Origin: [Clostridium] leptum DSM 753
GTDB lineage: Bacteria > Bacillota > Clostridia > Oscillospirales > Acutalibacteraceae
DNA: 64,000 bases
Reading direction: 5' to 3'
Assembly: GCA_000154345.1 (NCBI GenBank)
Contig: DS480342.1
Coordinates: 35,120 to 99,119 of the forward strand
Shown here one piece after another: positions 27,637 through 36,094 of this stretch. The notes under the pieces were generated by a model. It saw only the letters and a program-made list of their open reading frames with translations. It made no database searches and had not been told where the DNA came from. Every line of letters begins with the position of its first letter. The stretch's first letter is position 1. The position numbers were made by a program, and so were the translations under genes.

Positions 27637-28089
27637 TTAAAACGGCAGATCGTCGTCGGTGAGCACTTCCTCGAAATCGCCGGTATTCCCGGTGGAATAG
27701 GCGGCGGGCTCGGTAGTTTCCTGACGATAGGCGTTCTGCTGCGCCGGAGCCTGAGAATAGGAGCTGTCCCGTTTCGGCTCGGCAAAGTGGACGTTATCAG
27801 CCACCACTTCAAAGGCCTTGCGCTTATTGCCTTCCTTATCCGTATAGCTTCGGGTCTGAATCGAACCCTGTACCGCCACCAGCTGGCCCTTATGAAAATA
27901 ACGGCAGACAAATTCGGCGGTGCTGCGCCACGCCACGATGTCGATAAAATCAACCTGGCGGTCAGCGCCGGATTTTACATAGGAACGGTCAACAGCCAAA
28001 GTAAAGCTGGTAACAGCCACATCGCTGGGAGTGTGACGAAGCTCAGGATCGGCAGTCAGCCTGCCCATTAAAATCGCGGTGTTGAGCAT
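27637..28089 (-). CDS. ssb: Single-stranded DNA-binding protein
   Basis: 150 residues: an OB fold (about 1-108, with LNTAILMGRLTADPELRHTP, VDFIDIVAWRSTAEF and VQGSIQTRSYTDKEGNKR), then a Gln/Ala/Thr-rich linker and the acidic tip DDDLPF that docks replication proteins. Sits between rpsF and rpsR, its classic location. Confidence 0.96.
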   Translation of the reverse strand: MLNTAILMGRLTADPELRHTPSDVAVTSFTLAVDRSYVKSGADRQVDFIDIVAWRSTAEFVCRYFHKGQLVAVQGSIQTRSYTDKEGNKRKAFEVVADNVHFAEPKRDSSYSQAPAQQNAYRQETTEPAAYSTGNTGDFEEVLTDDDLPF

Positions 28090-28104
28090 TTCATCGGCCT
28101 CCTC

Positions 28105-28401
28105 TTAAGCTTCCTTCTTAATGATAAGAGAACGAAGGATACCATCGGTGATCTTGTAAATACGATCCAGTTCCGCCGGGAACTCAGCATCGCTCTTGAA
28201 GTTGTAAAGAACGTAATAAGCCTCGGCTTCCTTGTTGATCAGGTAGGCCAGTCTTCTCTTGCCCCACTCGTCAACGCTTTCCAGAGTCGCGTTGGCCTCG
28301 ATCAGATCCTTGAACTTCTGAACCATCGCGGCTACGCCCTCGTCACCTAACTTCAAAGAGATGACCAGAACGGTTTCATAGGAATTTTGGATTTTCTCCA
28401 T
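28105..28401 (-). CDS. rpsF: 30S ribosomal protein S6
   Basis: 98 residues with the ferredoxin-like S6 fold: YETVLVISLKLGDEG, the middle VDEWGKRRLAYLINKEAEAYYVLYNF and C-terminal LIIKKE. First gene of the operon, behind a consensus promoter and a hairpin leader. Confidence 0.96.
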   Translation of the reverse strand: MEKIQNSYETVLVISLKLGDEGVAAMVQKFKDLIEANATLESVDEWGKRRLAYLINKEAEAYYVLYNFKSDAEFPAELDRIYKITDGILRSLIIKKEA

Positions 28402-28428
28402 GCTTGTTGCACCTCCTTTTGGACTTTG

Positions 28429-28451
28429 GCCCCGGCCCGCATGTCCGGAGC
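28429..28451 (-). promoter_or_regulatory. rpsF leader hairpin, S6:S18 autoregulation candidate
   Basis: On the minus strand GCTCCGG pairs with CCGGGGC (one G-U) around a 9-nt loop, about 30 nt before the rpsF start. Many bacteria have an S6:S18-binding leader RNA here; whether this matches the known CCG-bulge motif was not modelled. Confidence 0.45.
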
Positions 28452-28466
28452 AAGGATGTTATTTCC

Positions 28467-28489
28467 CTGCCATAGAATTTCCATGGCAG
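28467..28489 (-). other. Second leader hairpin of the rpsF operon
   Basis: CTGCCAT / ATGGCAG arms with a 9-nt loop, near the 5' end of the transcript. Confidence 0.45.
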
Positions 28490-28499
28490 TAACAGATTA

Positions 28500-28528
28500 A
28501 TTATAGCCGCCGAACGTGGCTTTGTCAA
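28500..28528 (-). promoter_or_regulatory. Consensus promoter of the rpsF-ssb-rpsR operon
   Basis: Minus strand TTGACA (28523-28528), 17 bp, TATAAT (28500-28505), a perfect sigma-A promoter. Confidence 0.9.
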
Positions 28529-28570
28529 TGCTTTTCCGCTTTTTCCTTACCAGATTTCCGCAGGTTTGTG

Positions 28571-28594
28571 TTCCGCCGCCGGCCGGCGGCGGAA
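28571..28594. terminator. 24-bp perfect GC palindrome after galU
   Basis: TTCCGCCGCCGG and its exact complement. It lacks a T-run; it probably slows or stops galU transcription before the divergent rpsF promoter region. Confidence 0.5.
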
Positions 28595-28638
28595 GCGGTA
28601 AAGGAGCAAAGCGTAGAAAAGATTACAGCATGTCCTCT

Positions 28639-29508
28639 TTACAGATGGGCGGCCATCCCCTTCAGATATTCCCGGAAGTCCTTGCCGATTTCCGAATGCT
28701 CCAAAGCCACCTCCACGGCAGCCTGGATAATCCCAAGCTTATTGCCCATGTCATACCGCTTGCCGGTGTAGTCCACAGCGATCATACCCTGGGTTCTCGC
28801 CATGGCGCACATAGCGTCGGTGAGCTGGATTTCTCCGCCTGCGCCGGGAGCGGTGTTGTCCAGAATGTCGAAAATATCAGGCGTCAGCACGCAGCGCCCC
28901 AAAATAGAGTAAAGGGACATGATTTTATCCTTAGAGGGCTTTTCGATCATATCTGTGCATTTGAAAAGATTGTCACGGATTTTTTCTACTTTAAGGGAGC
29001 TGTATTTTGTGATGGCTTCCTCAGAAACCTGCTTGACTCCCAGGACGCCCATGCCGAATTCCTCGTAGGCACGGATCAGCTGTCCGCAGGCGGGGTCTTT
29101 TCCGATGATAACGTCGTCGCCGTACAAGACGGCAAAGGGTTCGTTGCCGACAAAGGAACGGGCGCAGTTAACCGCGTGGCCCAGCCCCTTGGTTTCTTTT
29201 TGGCGGACGAAATAAATATTAGCCAGCTTGCTGATATCCACCACCTGATGGAACATCTCGTTTTTGTTGGCTCCGGTGAGCTTGGCCTCCAGCTCCGGAG
29301 CGCGGTCAAAGTGGTCTTCAATTAAGCCCTTGCCCCGGTTGGTAATGATGAGAATATCGGTAATCCCGGAGTTTACCGCCTCTTCCACGATGTACTGAAT
29401 AGCAGGCTTGTCCACAATGGGAAGCATTTCCTTGGGCATGGATTTTGTGGCCGGCAGAACGCGGGTGCCTAATCCAGCGGCGGGAATGACTGCTTTTGTT
29501 ACTTTCAT
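28639..29508 (-). CDS. galU: UTP-glucose-1-phosphate uridylyltransferase
   Basis: 289 residues. Makes UDP-glucose for polysaccharide and lipid glycosylation. Motifs: VIPAAGLGTRVLPATKSMPKE, PIVDKPAIQYIVEEAVNSG, FAVLYGDDVI, MIEKPSKD and GGEIQLTDAM. ATG at 29506-29508 is preceded by AGGAGGT; the longer frame upstream lies in the preceding gene. The start overlaps that gene's stop as ATGA, so the two are translationally coupled. Confidence 0.95.
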   Translation of the reverse strand: MKVTKAVIPAAGLGTRVLPATKSMPKEMLPIVDKPAIQYIVEEAVNSGITDILIITNRGKGLIEDHFDRAPELEAKLTGANKNEMFHQVVDISKLANIYFVRQKETKGLGHAVNCARSFVGNEPFAVLYGDDVIIGKDPACGQLIRAYEEFGMGVLGVKQVSEEAITKYSSLKVEKIRDNLFKCTDMIEKPSKDKIMSLYSILGRCVLTPDIFDILDNTAPGAGGEIQLTDAMCAMARTQGMIAVDYTGKRYDMGNKLGIIQAAVEVALEHSEIGKDFREYLKGMAAHL

Positions 29509-30554
29509 AAAATACCTCCTGATATTAATAGCGGAAAATATGTGATGATTAAATAGCATACCAGCAGACAGATGCCCAGTCCCCAATTAATGCCGCCCTT
29601 TTCTTTTAGGGCGCTGGTGAGCTCAGGGTCTGTAGGATGGGCTTGTTGGATTTCTCCGGCCTTTTTCAGGCAATGCTTATAATACATGCGGTTTCCCCGG
29701 AATCCAATCACAAACATGATGATCCACTGGAGCAGGGAAAGAACAGTGGGAAGAAACAGAAGAATCTGGTCCAGAACCGGTAAAAGCATAATCTGCTCCA
29801 TCAGCTTCATGGAATCCTGCATGGAGTAAAACAGCCCAGTGGCCTCTGAAAGGCCGGCGGCAGCGATCACTTGGTTCAAAATGTCATAGTTATGGAAAAG
29901 GTTGATCATGCTGGAGCCCAGCAGACAGCCAAGTAAAATCAGAGAGATGACGGCTCCCCAAAGGTACTGCTTGCGATATAGAAGCCAGCCGCCGGAAAAA
30001 AGAAATCCGCAGAAATTGAATTTCCCAATGTTGTGATCCTTGAGCCGCTTGAACACATTCATATAATAGGGAGGGTTGCTGCCGACAAACTTAGCCAAAT
30101 TACCGGCCTTTACGCCATTGAAATCCTCCTCCGGATTCACGCCGCCCATCGGGTCCATAATGAACATGCCCGGCATGGAATTCATATTAGGACCACCGTT
30201 GCTATTATTCCCCGGAACGCCGCCAAAGGGATACCCCGGAGGGGGTGTGCTGGAATTTTGAGCAAGGGGGAGTCCGCATTTATCGCAGAACAAAGCGTCG
30301 GTATAGTTCTTGTTGCCGCATCTGGGGCAGGCTTTGGTACGAGCGGAATCATTTTCCGGCGCGCTTTTGCCAGGCTCAGGCTCCCGGTGGAACACATAGC
30401 CCTCCTTATGCTTGTCCTCAAACAGACAGCGCCCTTCCTTTTCGTAGCAGGCTCTATGATAGGGAGTACCGCAGATTGGGCAGACAACAATATCGTCCCC
30501 CTCATGAAATGCCTTGCCGCAAATAGGGCAAGGAACTCCGGTATAATCAATCAT
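29505..30554 (-). CDS. Membrane protein with RING-like and zinc-ribbon domains
   Basis: 349 residues. The N-terminus resembles the prokaryotic RING finger family: CPICGKAF (Cys9, Cys12), CPICGTPYHRACY (Cys25, Cys28, His33, Cys36) and Cys43. A zinc ribbon follows (CPRCGNKNYTDALFCDKCG), then a Gly/Asn/Pro-rich linker and about four hydrophobic segments of DUF2628-like type (FLFSGGWLLYRKQYLWG onward). I start at MIDYTG; the longer frame reaches into the promoter side without a ribosome site. Function unknown; the ATGA overlap with galU suggests an envelope-related role (inference). Confidence 0.75.
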   Translation of the reverse strand: MIDYTGVPCPICGKAFHEGDDIVVCPICGTPYHRACYEKEGRCLFEDKHKEGYVFHREPEPGKSAPENDSARTKACPRCGNKNYTDALFCDKCGLPLAQNSSTPPPGYPFGGVPGNNSNGGPNMNSMPGMFIMDPMGGVNPEEDFNGVKAGNLAKFVGSNPPYYMNVFKRLKDHNIGKFNFCGFLFSGGWLLYRKQYLWGAVISLILLGCLLGSSMINLFHNYDILNQVIAAAGLSEATGLFYSMQDSMKLMEQIMLLPVLDQILLFLPTVLSLLQWIIMFVIGFRGNRMYYKHCLKKAGEIQQAHPTDPELTSALKEKGGINWGLGICLLVCYLIITYFPLLISGGIL

Positions 30555-30655
30555 GGTATTGTGCCATCCTTCCGGTTTTTTAAGTTCAACCCTTATTGTA
30601 CCTAATTTTGAAGAAAACTTCAATGATTATCTTATGAATTTACAGCGGGTTTATA

Positions 30656-30684
30656 TTTACATTTTTAGAAATCTACTTTATAAT
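30656..30684 (+). promoter_or_regulatory. prfB promoter
   Basis: TTTACA (30656-30661), 17 bp, TATAAT (30679-30684). Confidence 0.8.
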
Positions 30685-30722
30685 AAGAAACGATAATGCT
30701 GTTTAGAGGATAAGGAGACAAT

Positions 30723-31847
30723 ATGATACAGTTTGAAGAATTAAAGCTGTCGCTGGAGGAACTGGAGCCGGACATTAAGGATCTGAAGGAAGCTCTGGGA
30801 CTGGAAGCGATGAAAAAGGAAATCGGCGAGTTAGAGGAGGCTCAGACGTCTCCGGATTTTTGGGATGATATGGAAAAATCTCAGAAGATCATTCAGCGAA
30901 CCAGTATGCTGAAAAACAAGGTTTCCGCCTATGAGACTCTGGTGTCCGGCTATGAGGATGCCCTGACCCTCATCGAGATGGGTGACGAAGAGGAGGATCT
31001 TTCTATTCTGCCGGATGCCCAGCAGGAGGTGGAAAAGGTCAGAAAAGAGCTGGAGGAGCAGCGCCTGGCTACCTTGCTCACAGGAGAGTATGACGCTAAT
31101 AACGCGATTCTGACCTTCCACGCCGGCGCCGGCGGCACTGAGGCTCAGGACTGGGCGGAGATGCTTTACCGAATGTACTGCCGCTGGGGCGAGCGCCACA
31201 ATTTTAAGGTGAAAACCCTGGACTACCTGGATGGCGAAGAAGCGGGGCTGAAAAGCGCCGTGGTTCTTATTGAGGGCCTCAACGCTTACGGCTATTTGAA
31301 AAGCGAGGCCGGCGTCCACCGCCTGGTGCGGGTTTCTCCCTTTGACGCTTCCGGCCGCAGGCATACCTCCTTTGCCTCACTGGAGGTTATGCCGGAAATC
31401 AATGAGGATGTAGAGGTGGAAATCGCGCCGGAGGATATCAAAATGGATGTGTACCGGGCCAGCGGCGCCGGCGGGCAAAAGGTGAACAAGACCTCCTCTG
31501 CGGTCCGATTGACCCATATCCCCACGGGAATCGTGGTGTCCTGCCAGGTGGAGCGCAGCCAGCATCAGAACCGTGAGGTGGCGATGAAAATGCTGGCCTC
31601 CAAGCTGATGGAGATCAAGGAGCGGGAGCATTTGGATAAGATTTCTGATATTAAGGGCGTTCAGAAGGAAATCGGCTGGGGCAGCCAGATTCGTTCTTAC
31701 GTGTTCATGCCCTATACCCTTGCTAAGGATCACCGGACCAATTACGAAATGGGCAATATCAATGCGGTAATGGATGGCGATATCGACGGCTTTATCAACG
31801 CTTATTTAAAACAGGAAAGCCTGAACTCTTTGGAAAAGAACGATTAA
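30723..31847 (+). CDS. prfB: Peptide chain release factor 2, without the programmed frameshift
   Basis: 374 residues. Recognises UGA and UAA stop codons and triggers peptide release. The tripeptide anticodon SPF appears in RVSPFDASGRRHTSFAS and the catalytic GGQ in RASGAGGQKVNKTSSAVRL. Unlike most bacterial prfB genes, this one is a single open frame from the ATG (AAGGAG upstream), with no in-frame UGA near codon 26, so autoregulatory +1 frameshifting is absent. Confidence 0.95.
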   Translation: MIQFEELKLSLEELEPDIKDLKEALGLEAMKKEIGELEEAQTSPDFWDDMEKSQKIIQRTSMLKNKVSAYETLVSGYEDALTLIEMGDEEEDLSILPDAQQEVEKVRKELEEQRLATLLTGEYDANNAILTFHAGAGGTEAQDWAEMLYRMYCRWGERHNFKVKTLDYLDGEEAGLKSAVVLIEGLNAYGYLKSEAGVHRLVRVSPFDASGRRHTSFASLEVMPEINEDVEVEIAPEDIKMDVYRASGAGGQKVNKTSSAVRLTHIPTGIVVSCQVERSQHQNREVAMKMLASKLMEIKEREHLDKISDIKGVQKEIGWGSQIRSYVFMPYTLAKDHRTNYEMGNINAVMDGDIDGFINAYLKQESLNSLEKND

Positions 31848-32139
31848 TTGGGCAATCACTTTTTATTAAGCATAAGTGTTTTCAAGAGGGCGATTCGTTT
31901 CTTCCTTTGGAAGCGTTAAGGGCTCTAAAAGATGACTTTGTTCCAATTTGTGGAAAACTTTCACAGTGCCTTGATAGGATAGAGCTTTCGCTTTTTCTTG
32001 CCGCGATTCTGTTGTGGTGGTGTAATGACGCTTTTTGTTCATTTAGGAAGTATTGAAAAGAAATATAGTGTAAAACTTTAGTTTAGCCTGCAAACAAAAC
32101 CTTTGCGGCTGGGAAGTATTTTCAGGGGAGTTATTAGTA
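31848..32139. other. AT-rich spacer before the ABC-like gene
   Basis: Base composition shifts to clearly AT-rich here. No terminator recognised for prfB and no confident promoter; no coding frame. Confidence 0.5.
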
Positions 32140-32862
32140 ATGAATCAAAAAGATTTTAGGCTGAGAATTGATTCCACGAATTGTACTTCCATGATTGCGG
32201 GAACAGCTTTTTTAGGAAAAGATAAATTTGAGGATACCTGGTGGTATCGTAGCTTGGAATTTGAAAGCGGTAAAATATATGCGCTTATTAGCGAGTATGG
32301 ACAAGGATGTAGGTATCTCTCCTATTTGTTGGGAGGAAGGGTGGATTTTGAGGACTTAAAGGTATACTTAAACGAGAACGAAGTCCTCCCCAAAGACTTA
32401 AGCCTGATCAGTTGGAATTTGGAAGCGTCCGGTGAAAAATATGGAAGATCCACTGCGCGAAAGGCAATCGAGCAGGCGCTGTCCCAAAACAATTCAAAGG
32501 AATCTCTTGAGGATATACAACAGAAGTTCCTGCTCACAAAAGAAAGGCTTGATGTGAAATTGTCCTGGCTGAGCGGGGAACGCTGGAGAGCCTCTGCCGC
32601 GCTGGGATATGCCAAAGGCAAAAAAATATTCTTTTCCCCTTATGAAACGAGTGCGTTTTACAACCGTATGTGCGGTTCCTGTTTAATAAAAGCTTTGAGA
32701 GAATTAACTACATCCGGCGCCATTGTTTTTCTGGCCGCAGGCTCTGACTACTTTGTAAAGCATATTGTTGATGAATGCGTTTATTTAGATAAGGAATTTG
32801 ATATTGACGGGTTAAAGAAAGTGTATCAAGAATTATTTCATAATGCGGATTGGATTCATTAA
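32140..32862 (+). CDS. Degenerate ABC-type ATPase-fold protein
   Basis: 240 residues that align by eye with an ABC nucleotide-binding domain whose catalytic residues are gone. At the Walker A place (51-59) it reads SEYGQGCRY, where GxxGxGKST is expected: Lys became Cys and Ser/Thr became Arg/Tyr. The signature is kept as LSGERWRASAALGYAKG (144-160). Walker B reads IFFSPYETSAF, without the Asp-Glu pair, and the H-loop region IVFLAAGSDY lacks His. The following DECVYLD matches the usual D-loop-distal strand. AT-rich composition suggests transfer. Probably a non-hydrolysing partner or a remnant; no permease adjoins. Confidence 0.65.
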   Translation: MNQKDFRLRIDSTNCTSMIAGTAFLGKDKFEDTWWYRSLEFESGKIYALISEYGQGCRYLSYLLGGRVDFEDLKVYLNENEVLPKDLSLISWNLEASGEKYGRSTARKAIEQALSQNNSKESLEDIQQKFLLTKERLDVKLSWLSGERWRASAALGYAKGKKIFFSPYETSAFYNRMCGSCLIKALRELTTSGAIVFLAAGSDYFVKHIVDECVYLDKEFDIDGLKKVYQELFHNADWIH

Positions 32863-32888
32863 AAGGAATTCTGATTCGTTGATCACTG

Positions 32889-32920
32889 AAAAAGGTATGA
32901 CTATAGTGCCATACCTTTTT
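32889..32920 (+). terminator. Intrinsic terminator
   Basis: AAAAAGGTATG / CATACCTTTTT with a 10-nt loop; ends the ABC-like gene. Confidence 0.88.
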
Positions 32921-33371
32921 TTCGTTAACATTGGTAGAACGAGTGGATAAAAGACCTTGCATAAATAGGTGGAAGCCAGCGGTGAGATAAAAAATCTATT
33001 ACTCAATAAAAATTTTATATTTAAATTTCTCAGAAAATATAGAAAAGATTAAAGATTGCGCCCCTCTTTAATAAAATCTGTTTGAAAAATTCTTAACATT
33101 TTCAAAAAAGGATGAAATCTTATGAGTACTACCCAGCTTCCCGCTCCTTATGTTCCAGCCGGAAAGATTTAGAAAAATTTCAAACACCCAAGCTGTTTCG
33201 AGTCGTGTATCTGATTCAAACGTCCAATATTGCAAACGCTGCCACGGCTTTATACAGCACCTTTGTCCTATGCTGTATACCGAAAGAGGTTTTGATTTAT
33301 GGCTTCGGCATCTCCATGTTTCTTCATCCTCCTAAGGACAAAATCAAAAAAGATTTGTGAATACAATTCAT
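32921..33371. other. AT-rich gene-poor stretch with only short frames
   Basis: About 450 bp. An inverted repeat TTTGAAAA / TTTTCAAA lies near 33082-33107. Frames starting at 33112 (82 codons), 33122 (16 codons, MSTTQLPAPYVPAGKI) and 33150 overlap in three registers, and none has convincing protein-like composition or clear signals. It could be a decayed gene or simply non-coding. Confidence 0.4.
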
Positions 33372-34364
33372 TTACCGGATCAAGCGCTTTTTTTGGCGGA
33401 CGTCGCTGCCTAGGAATTCCAGGCGGACGTGGTTGCCCATAATTCGGGAAACCAGACGCTGGCTGTACTGCTTTTCTAACTCCCGCATGGTCAAATTAGT
33501 GCTGATAATGGTGGGCCTGGAGGCCATCAGCCGGGAATTGATCATATTGTAGATCGTGGAGCTGGAAAAGCTGGTGGGAAATTCCGTGCCCAGGTCGTCC
33601 AAAATCAGGAGATCGCATTCCAGCAGATATACGTCGCTTTCATCGGCGCTTCCCCGTGCGGAACGGAACCGTTCCTTTTCCAGCTTGCCGATGATATTAG
33701 GAGCGGAGCAGTAAATGACGCCAAACCCCTTACCAATGGCGGCTCTCGCGATGGCTAGGGAAAGATGGGTTTTTCCAAGGCCGGTGGCCCCTTGCATCAA
33801 AAGGCTTGGAGAAAGCTGGGGGTCGAAGTTGGCGGCGTAATTTTTACAGTACCGGTAAATGTCCTCCATTCTCTTTTTGGGCGGTATCCCCCCAGCCTTC
33901 AGAGGGGCCTCGCCGTAATAATCCAGAGAAAAGGTGTCAAAGGAGGACAAGGAGAGGGGGGAAAGGGCGTTCAGCCGCTGGTATGCCTCGTCCCGCAGCA
34001 GTTGTTTCATGCAGGAGCACATTTTTCCGTCCACATACCCTTCATCCTTACAGAGAGGACAGGCGTAGCGGATTTCCAAATAGTCCTCCGATACGCCGGC
34101 GGACTTTAAAAGAGCGGCAAGCTCCGACTGTAGGGCTTGGTTGCTTTCCTTGAGCCGTTCCAGCTCCAGCCTGGCATTAGAGCCGGTGAGAACCGCTTTT
34201 GCGGCCTTCGCCGCGGTGCGGGAAAGCTCCCGTTCGATTTCCAGCGCCCGGGGGTAACGGGAAAAAAAGCTCCGCCTGCGCTGTTCCGCCTTGGTTATGG
34301 ATTGCCGCCTGCGCTGCTCCATAGCCCGGTTGGCGGCTTCGATAATTTCTTTGGAATATCCCAT
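33372..34364 (-). CDS. DnaC/DnaI-like helicase loader
   Basis: 330 residues. An AAA+ ATPase that loads the replicative helicase. The N-terminal half is a helical, basic region followed by a zinc-finger-like CPLCKDEGYVDGKMCSCMK. The ATPase core has Walker A MQGATGLGKTHLSLA, Walker B CDLLILDDLGTEF, sensor I PTIISTNLT and an arginine-finger region YSQRLVSRIMGN. ATG 34364 has AGAGGG six bases upstream; two in-frame upstream starts are less well placed. Lies 14 bp after the dnaD gene in the same operon. Confidence 0.9.
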   Translation of the reverse strand: MGYSKEIIEAANRAMEQRRRQSITKAEQRRRSFFSRYPRALEIERELSRTAAKAAKAVLTGSNARLELERLKESNQALQSELAALLKSAGVSEDYLEIRYACPLCKDEGYVDGKMCSCMKQLLRDEAYQRLNALSPLSLSSFDTFSLDYYGEAPLKAGGIPPKKRMEDIYRYCKNYAANFDPQLSPSLLMQGATGLGKTHLSLAIARAAIGKGFGVIYCSAPNIIGKLEKERFRSARGSADESDVYLLECDLLILDDLGTEFPTSFSSSTIYNMINSRLMASRPTIISTNLTMRELEKQYSQRLVSRIMGNHVRLEFLGSDVRQKKRLIR

Positions 34365-34378
34365 GGCCATCCCTCTTT

Positions 34379-35437
34379 TCAATCATCAAAAATACTGGAA
34401 CGCTCATAAGCCTCTAAATCGTAAGAGGGGGCCTGCTCTCCACCGGCAGCCTCCTGGAAGGGCTTCTTTTCATTTTGTGCCTGCTCCAGAGTCTCCACGC
34501 CCTCTTTTTTCCAGCGCTCCAAAATGCTGTTCATATACGGAAAAGAAAATTTCCCCTTGGCGTCTACATTACGCTCATAGGCCTCCCGGATTAAATCCTC
34601 TGAGAAACGCCATTCGTTAATCCAGCGGTCCGCGAACTGAGCTTCCTTAGCGGTGGGGGATCGGCGCTCCAAACCCAAAAGCCGCTGGACTGACGACCAG
34701 GCCTTTTGGCTTTGATCCAGCTGGCGGATCTTCCGCTCTGCCAGTTCCAGGGAATCGATGCCCTCGTCCGACCACCGGATACCAGTTTTTTCTATGTATC
34801 TCATATTGCCTTTCCCAATGCTGGAGGCATATTGCAGCAGCATCAGAATAACGTCTACCGGCAGACCATCCGTGTCATGAAGCATTAAAAGGGTGGCGCT
34901 GTCCCCGTTGGATATGGTTTTTCCAAGAATAACCTGGGCTTCCTGCAGGAGGAAAGCGATGTCGCTGTCCTCCTGAGCGCGTTTTGCCACAAAAAGGCTG
35001 TCCGGCTTTTGGGGCCGGGACAACGGCCTGGAGGCTTTTGGCGGTTCTGACGCCCGCTGGGTGACTGCTGTCGGCCGGTTCTCTCCTTGAGCAATGGAGG
35101 AAACCGGAGAACCCTGCGGAGCGGCAGGCTGAGCCGCTGGGACAGCTTCTTCTCGGGAACTCCGGCCGGGATCGGTTTGTGCCGGGGAGAAGGTTCCGCC
35201 GGAGACTGCGAGCAGCCCGGTTTCCACCCAGTACTGCATGGCGTCCTTTACATCTGCGGGATGCATATTCAGCGCTTCTCCCACAGCCTCCGCCTCGAAG
35301 GGGGAGCCCGCGTGCCGAAGCACCCAAAGAAGCACCTTCAGCTGGGCGCCGCCGGCTAGTTTTAAATGCTTATCGACCACATCGGAAGGAACGGCAAAAA
35401 TTGACTGCCAGCTTCCAAGGTTGATGGAATAACTCAT
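34379..35437 (-). CDS. DnaD-domain replication initiation protein
   Basis: 352 residues. An N-terminal winged-helix DnaD-like domain (about 15-90, with LKVLLWVLRHAGSPFEAEAVGEALNM) is joined by a Ser/Pro/Ala-rich linker to two DnaB_2-type domains: one around ILMLLQYASSIGKGNMRYIEKTGIRW and a second with WINEWRFSEDLIREAYERN and YMNSILERWKKEG. DnaD-type proteins remodel DNA and bring the helicase loader to the origin. ATG 35435-35437 was chosen; the longer frame would run through the tRNA gene. Operon partner of the DnaI-like gene. Confidence 0.88.
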   Translation of the reverse strand: MSYSINLGSWQSIFAVPSDVVDKHLKLAGGAQLKVLLWVLRHAGSPFEAEAVGEALNMHPADVKDAMQYWVETGLLAVSGGTFSPAQTDPGRSSREEAVPAAQPAAPQGSPVSSIAQGENRPTAVTQRASEPPKASRPLSRPQKPDSLFVAKRAQEDSDIAFLLQEAQVILGKTISNGDSATLLMLHDTDGLPVDVILMLLQYASSIGKGNMRYIEKTGIRWSDEGIDSLELAERKIRQLDQSQKAWSSVQRLLGLERRSPTAKEAQFADRWINEWRFSEDLIREAYERNVDAKGKFSFPYMNSILERWKKEGVETLEQAQNEKKPFQEAAGGEQAPSYDLEAYERSSIFDD

Positions 35438-35571
35438 AAGGGAACCAAGCCTTTCCAAAAATGAGCCGCTTACCCGAGCTTCGGGGCGGGCTGTTGATTG
35501 TTCTCCTATTATAGCATAAGTTTCGACAGGATGGCACCTCTCCGAAGAAAGAAAATAATTTACCATAGGGC

Positions 35572-35600
35572 TTGACAAAAGCGGCGGAGTTCTATATAAT
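35572..35600 (+). promoter_or_regulatory. Consensus promoter of tRNA-Gly
   Basis: TTGACA (35572-35577), 17 bp, TATAAT (35595-35600), 20 bp before the mature 5' end. Confidence 0.92.
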
Positions 35601-35620
35601 AGCTTTTGCAATATAGGTTT

Positions 35621-35696
35621 GCGGATGTAGCTCATCTGGTAGAGCGCCACCTTGCCAAGGTGGAGGTAGCGAGTTCGAGCCTCGTCATCCGCTCCA
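35621..35696 (+). tRNA. tRNA-Gly (anticodon GCC)
   Basis: A 76-nt cloverleaf with encoded CCA. Acceptor GCGGATG (35621-35627) pairs with CATCCGC; the anticodon arm CCACC-TTGCCAA-GGTGG has anticodon GCC at 35654-35656; the T arm contains GTTCGAG. Has its own promoter and terminator. Confidence 0.97.
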
Positions 35697-35700
35697 GTTT

Positions 35701-35736
35701 AAAAAGCTGAGCATCTTTATAGATGCTCAGCTTTTT
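35701..35736 (+). terminator. tRNA-Gly terminator
   Basis: AAAAAGCTGAGCATCT / AGATGCTCAGCTTTTT, 16-bp perfect stem, TTAT loop. Confidence 0.93.
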
Positions 35737-36094
35737 GCTTTGCCGCCGGCGGCTAAGCTTTGCGTGATGCGGCCGGAAGAAGGACTGAGTTTTCCGACGT
35801 AACAGTGAGCGGGATAAAAGCAGGCGGATTCCTTCCTTGTCAGGATATCCAACAATAATGGGACATTGCGCCGGGGGCAGGGAACACAAGGCTAACCGGG
35901 AGTTGCTTGGCGGCGTAGAAAATGCAGGTTGATTCGTAAGAAATAAGGCGGCACTTTTCCGCCAGAAAGCTCCGAAGGAGGCGGAAAGGTAAAGTATCCG
36001 GCGTGTTTGCTTGTTTTCTAAGGAATTTTGTACTATAATAAATTTATTAGAAAATAATATCAGAAAAATATGTAAAGATTGGAAGGTGAATTCC
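35737..36094. other. Intergenic stretch before the PHP gene
   Basis: About 360 bp. The last 85 bp contain the PHP promoter and ribosome-binding site; the rest shows no supported feature. Confidence 0.5.
36011..36039 (+). promoter_or_regulatory. Promoter of the PHP phosphoesterase gene
   Basis: TTGTTT (36011-36016), 17 bp, TATAAT (36034-36039). It rules out translation starts upstream of 36040. Confidence 0.7.

Noticed and set aside
35438..35650. N-terminal extension of the DnaD-domain gene
   Set aside because: It would translate through the opposite-strand tRNA-Gly gene. ATG at 35435-35437 opens exactly at the conserved start of the domain.
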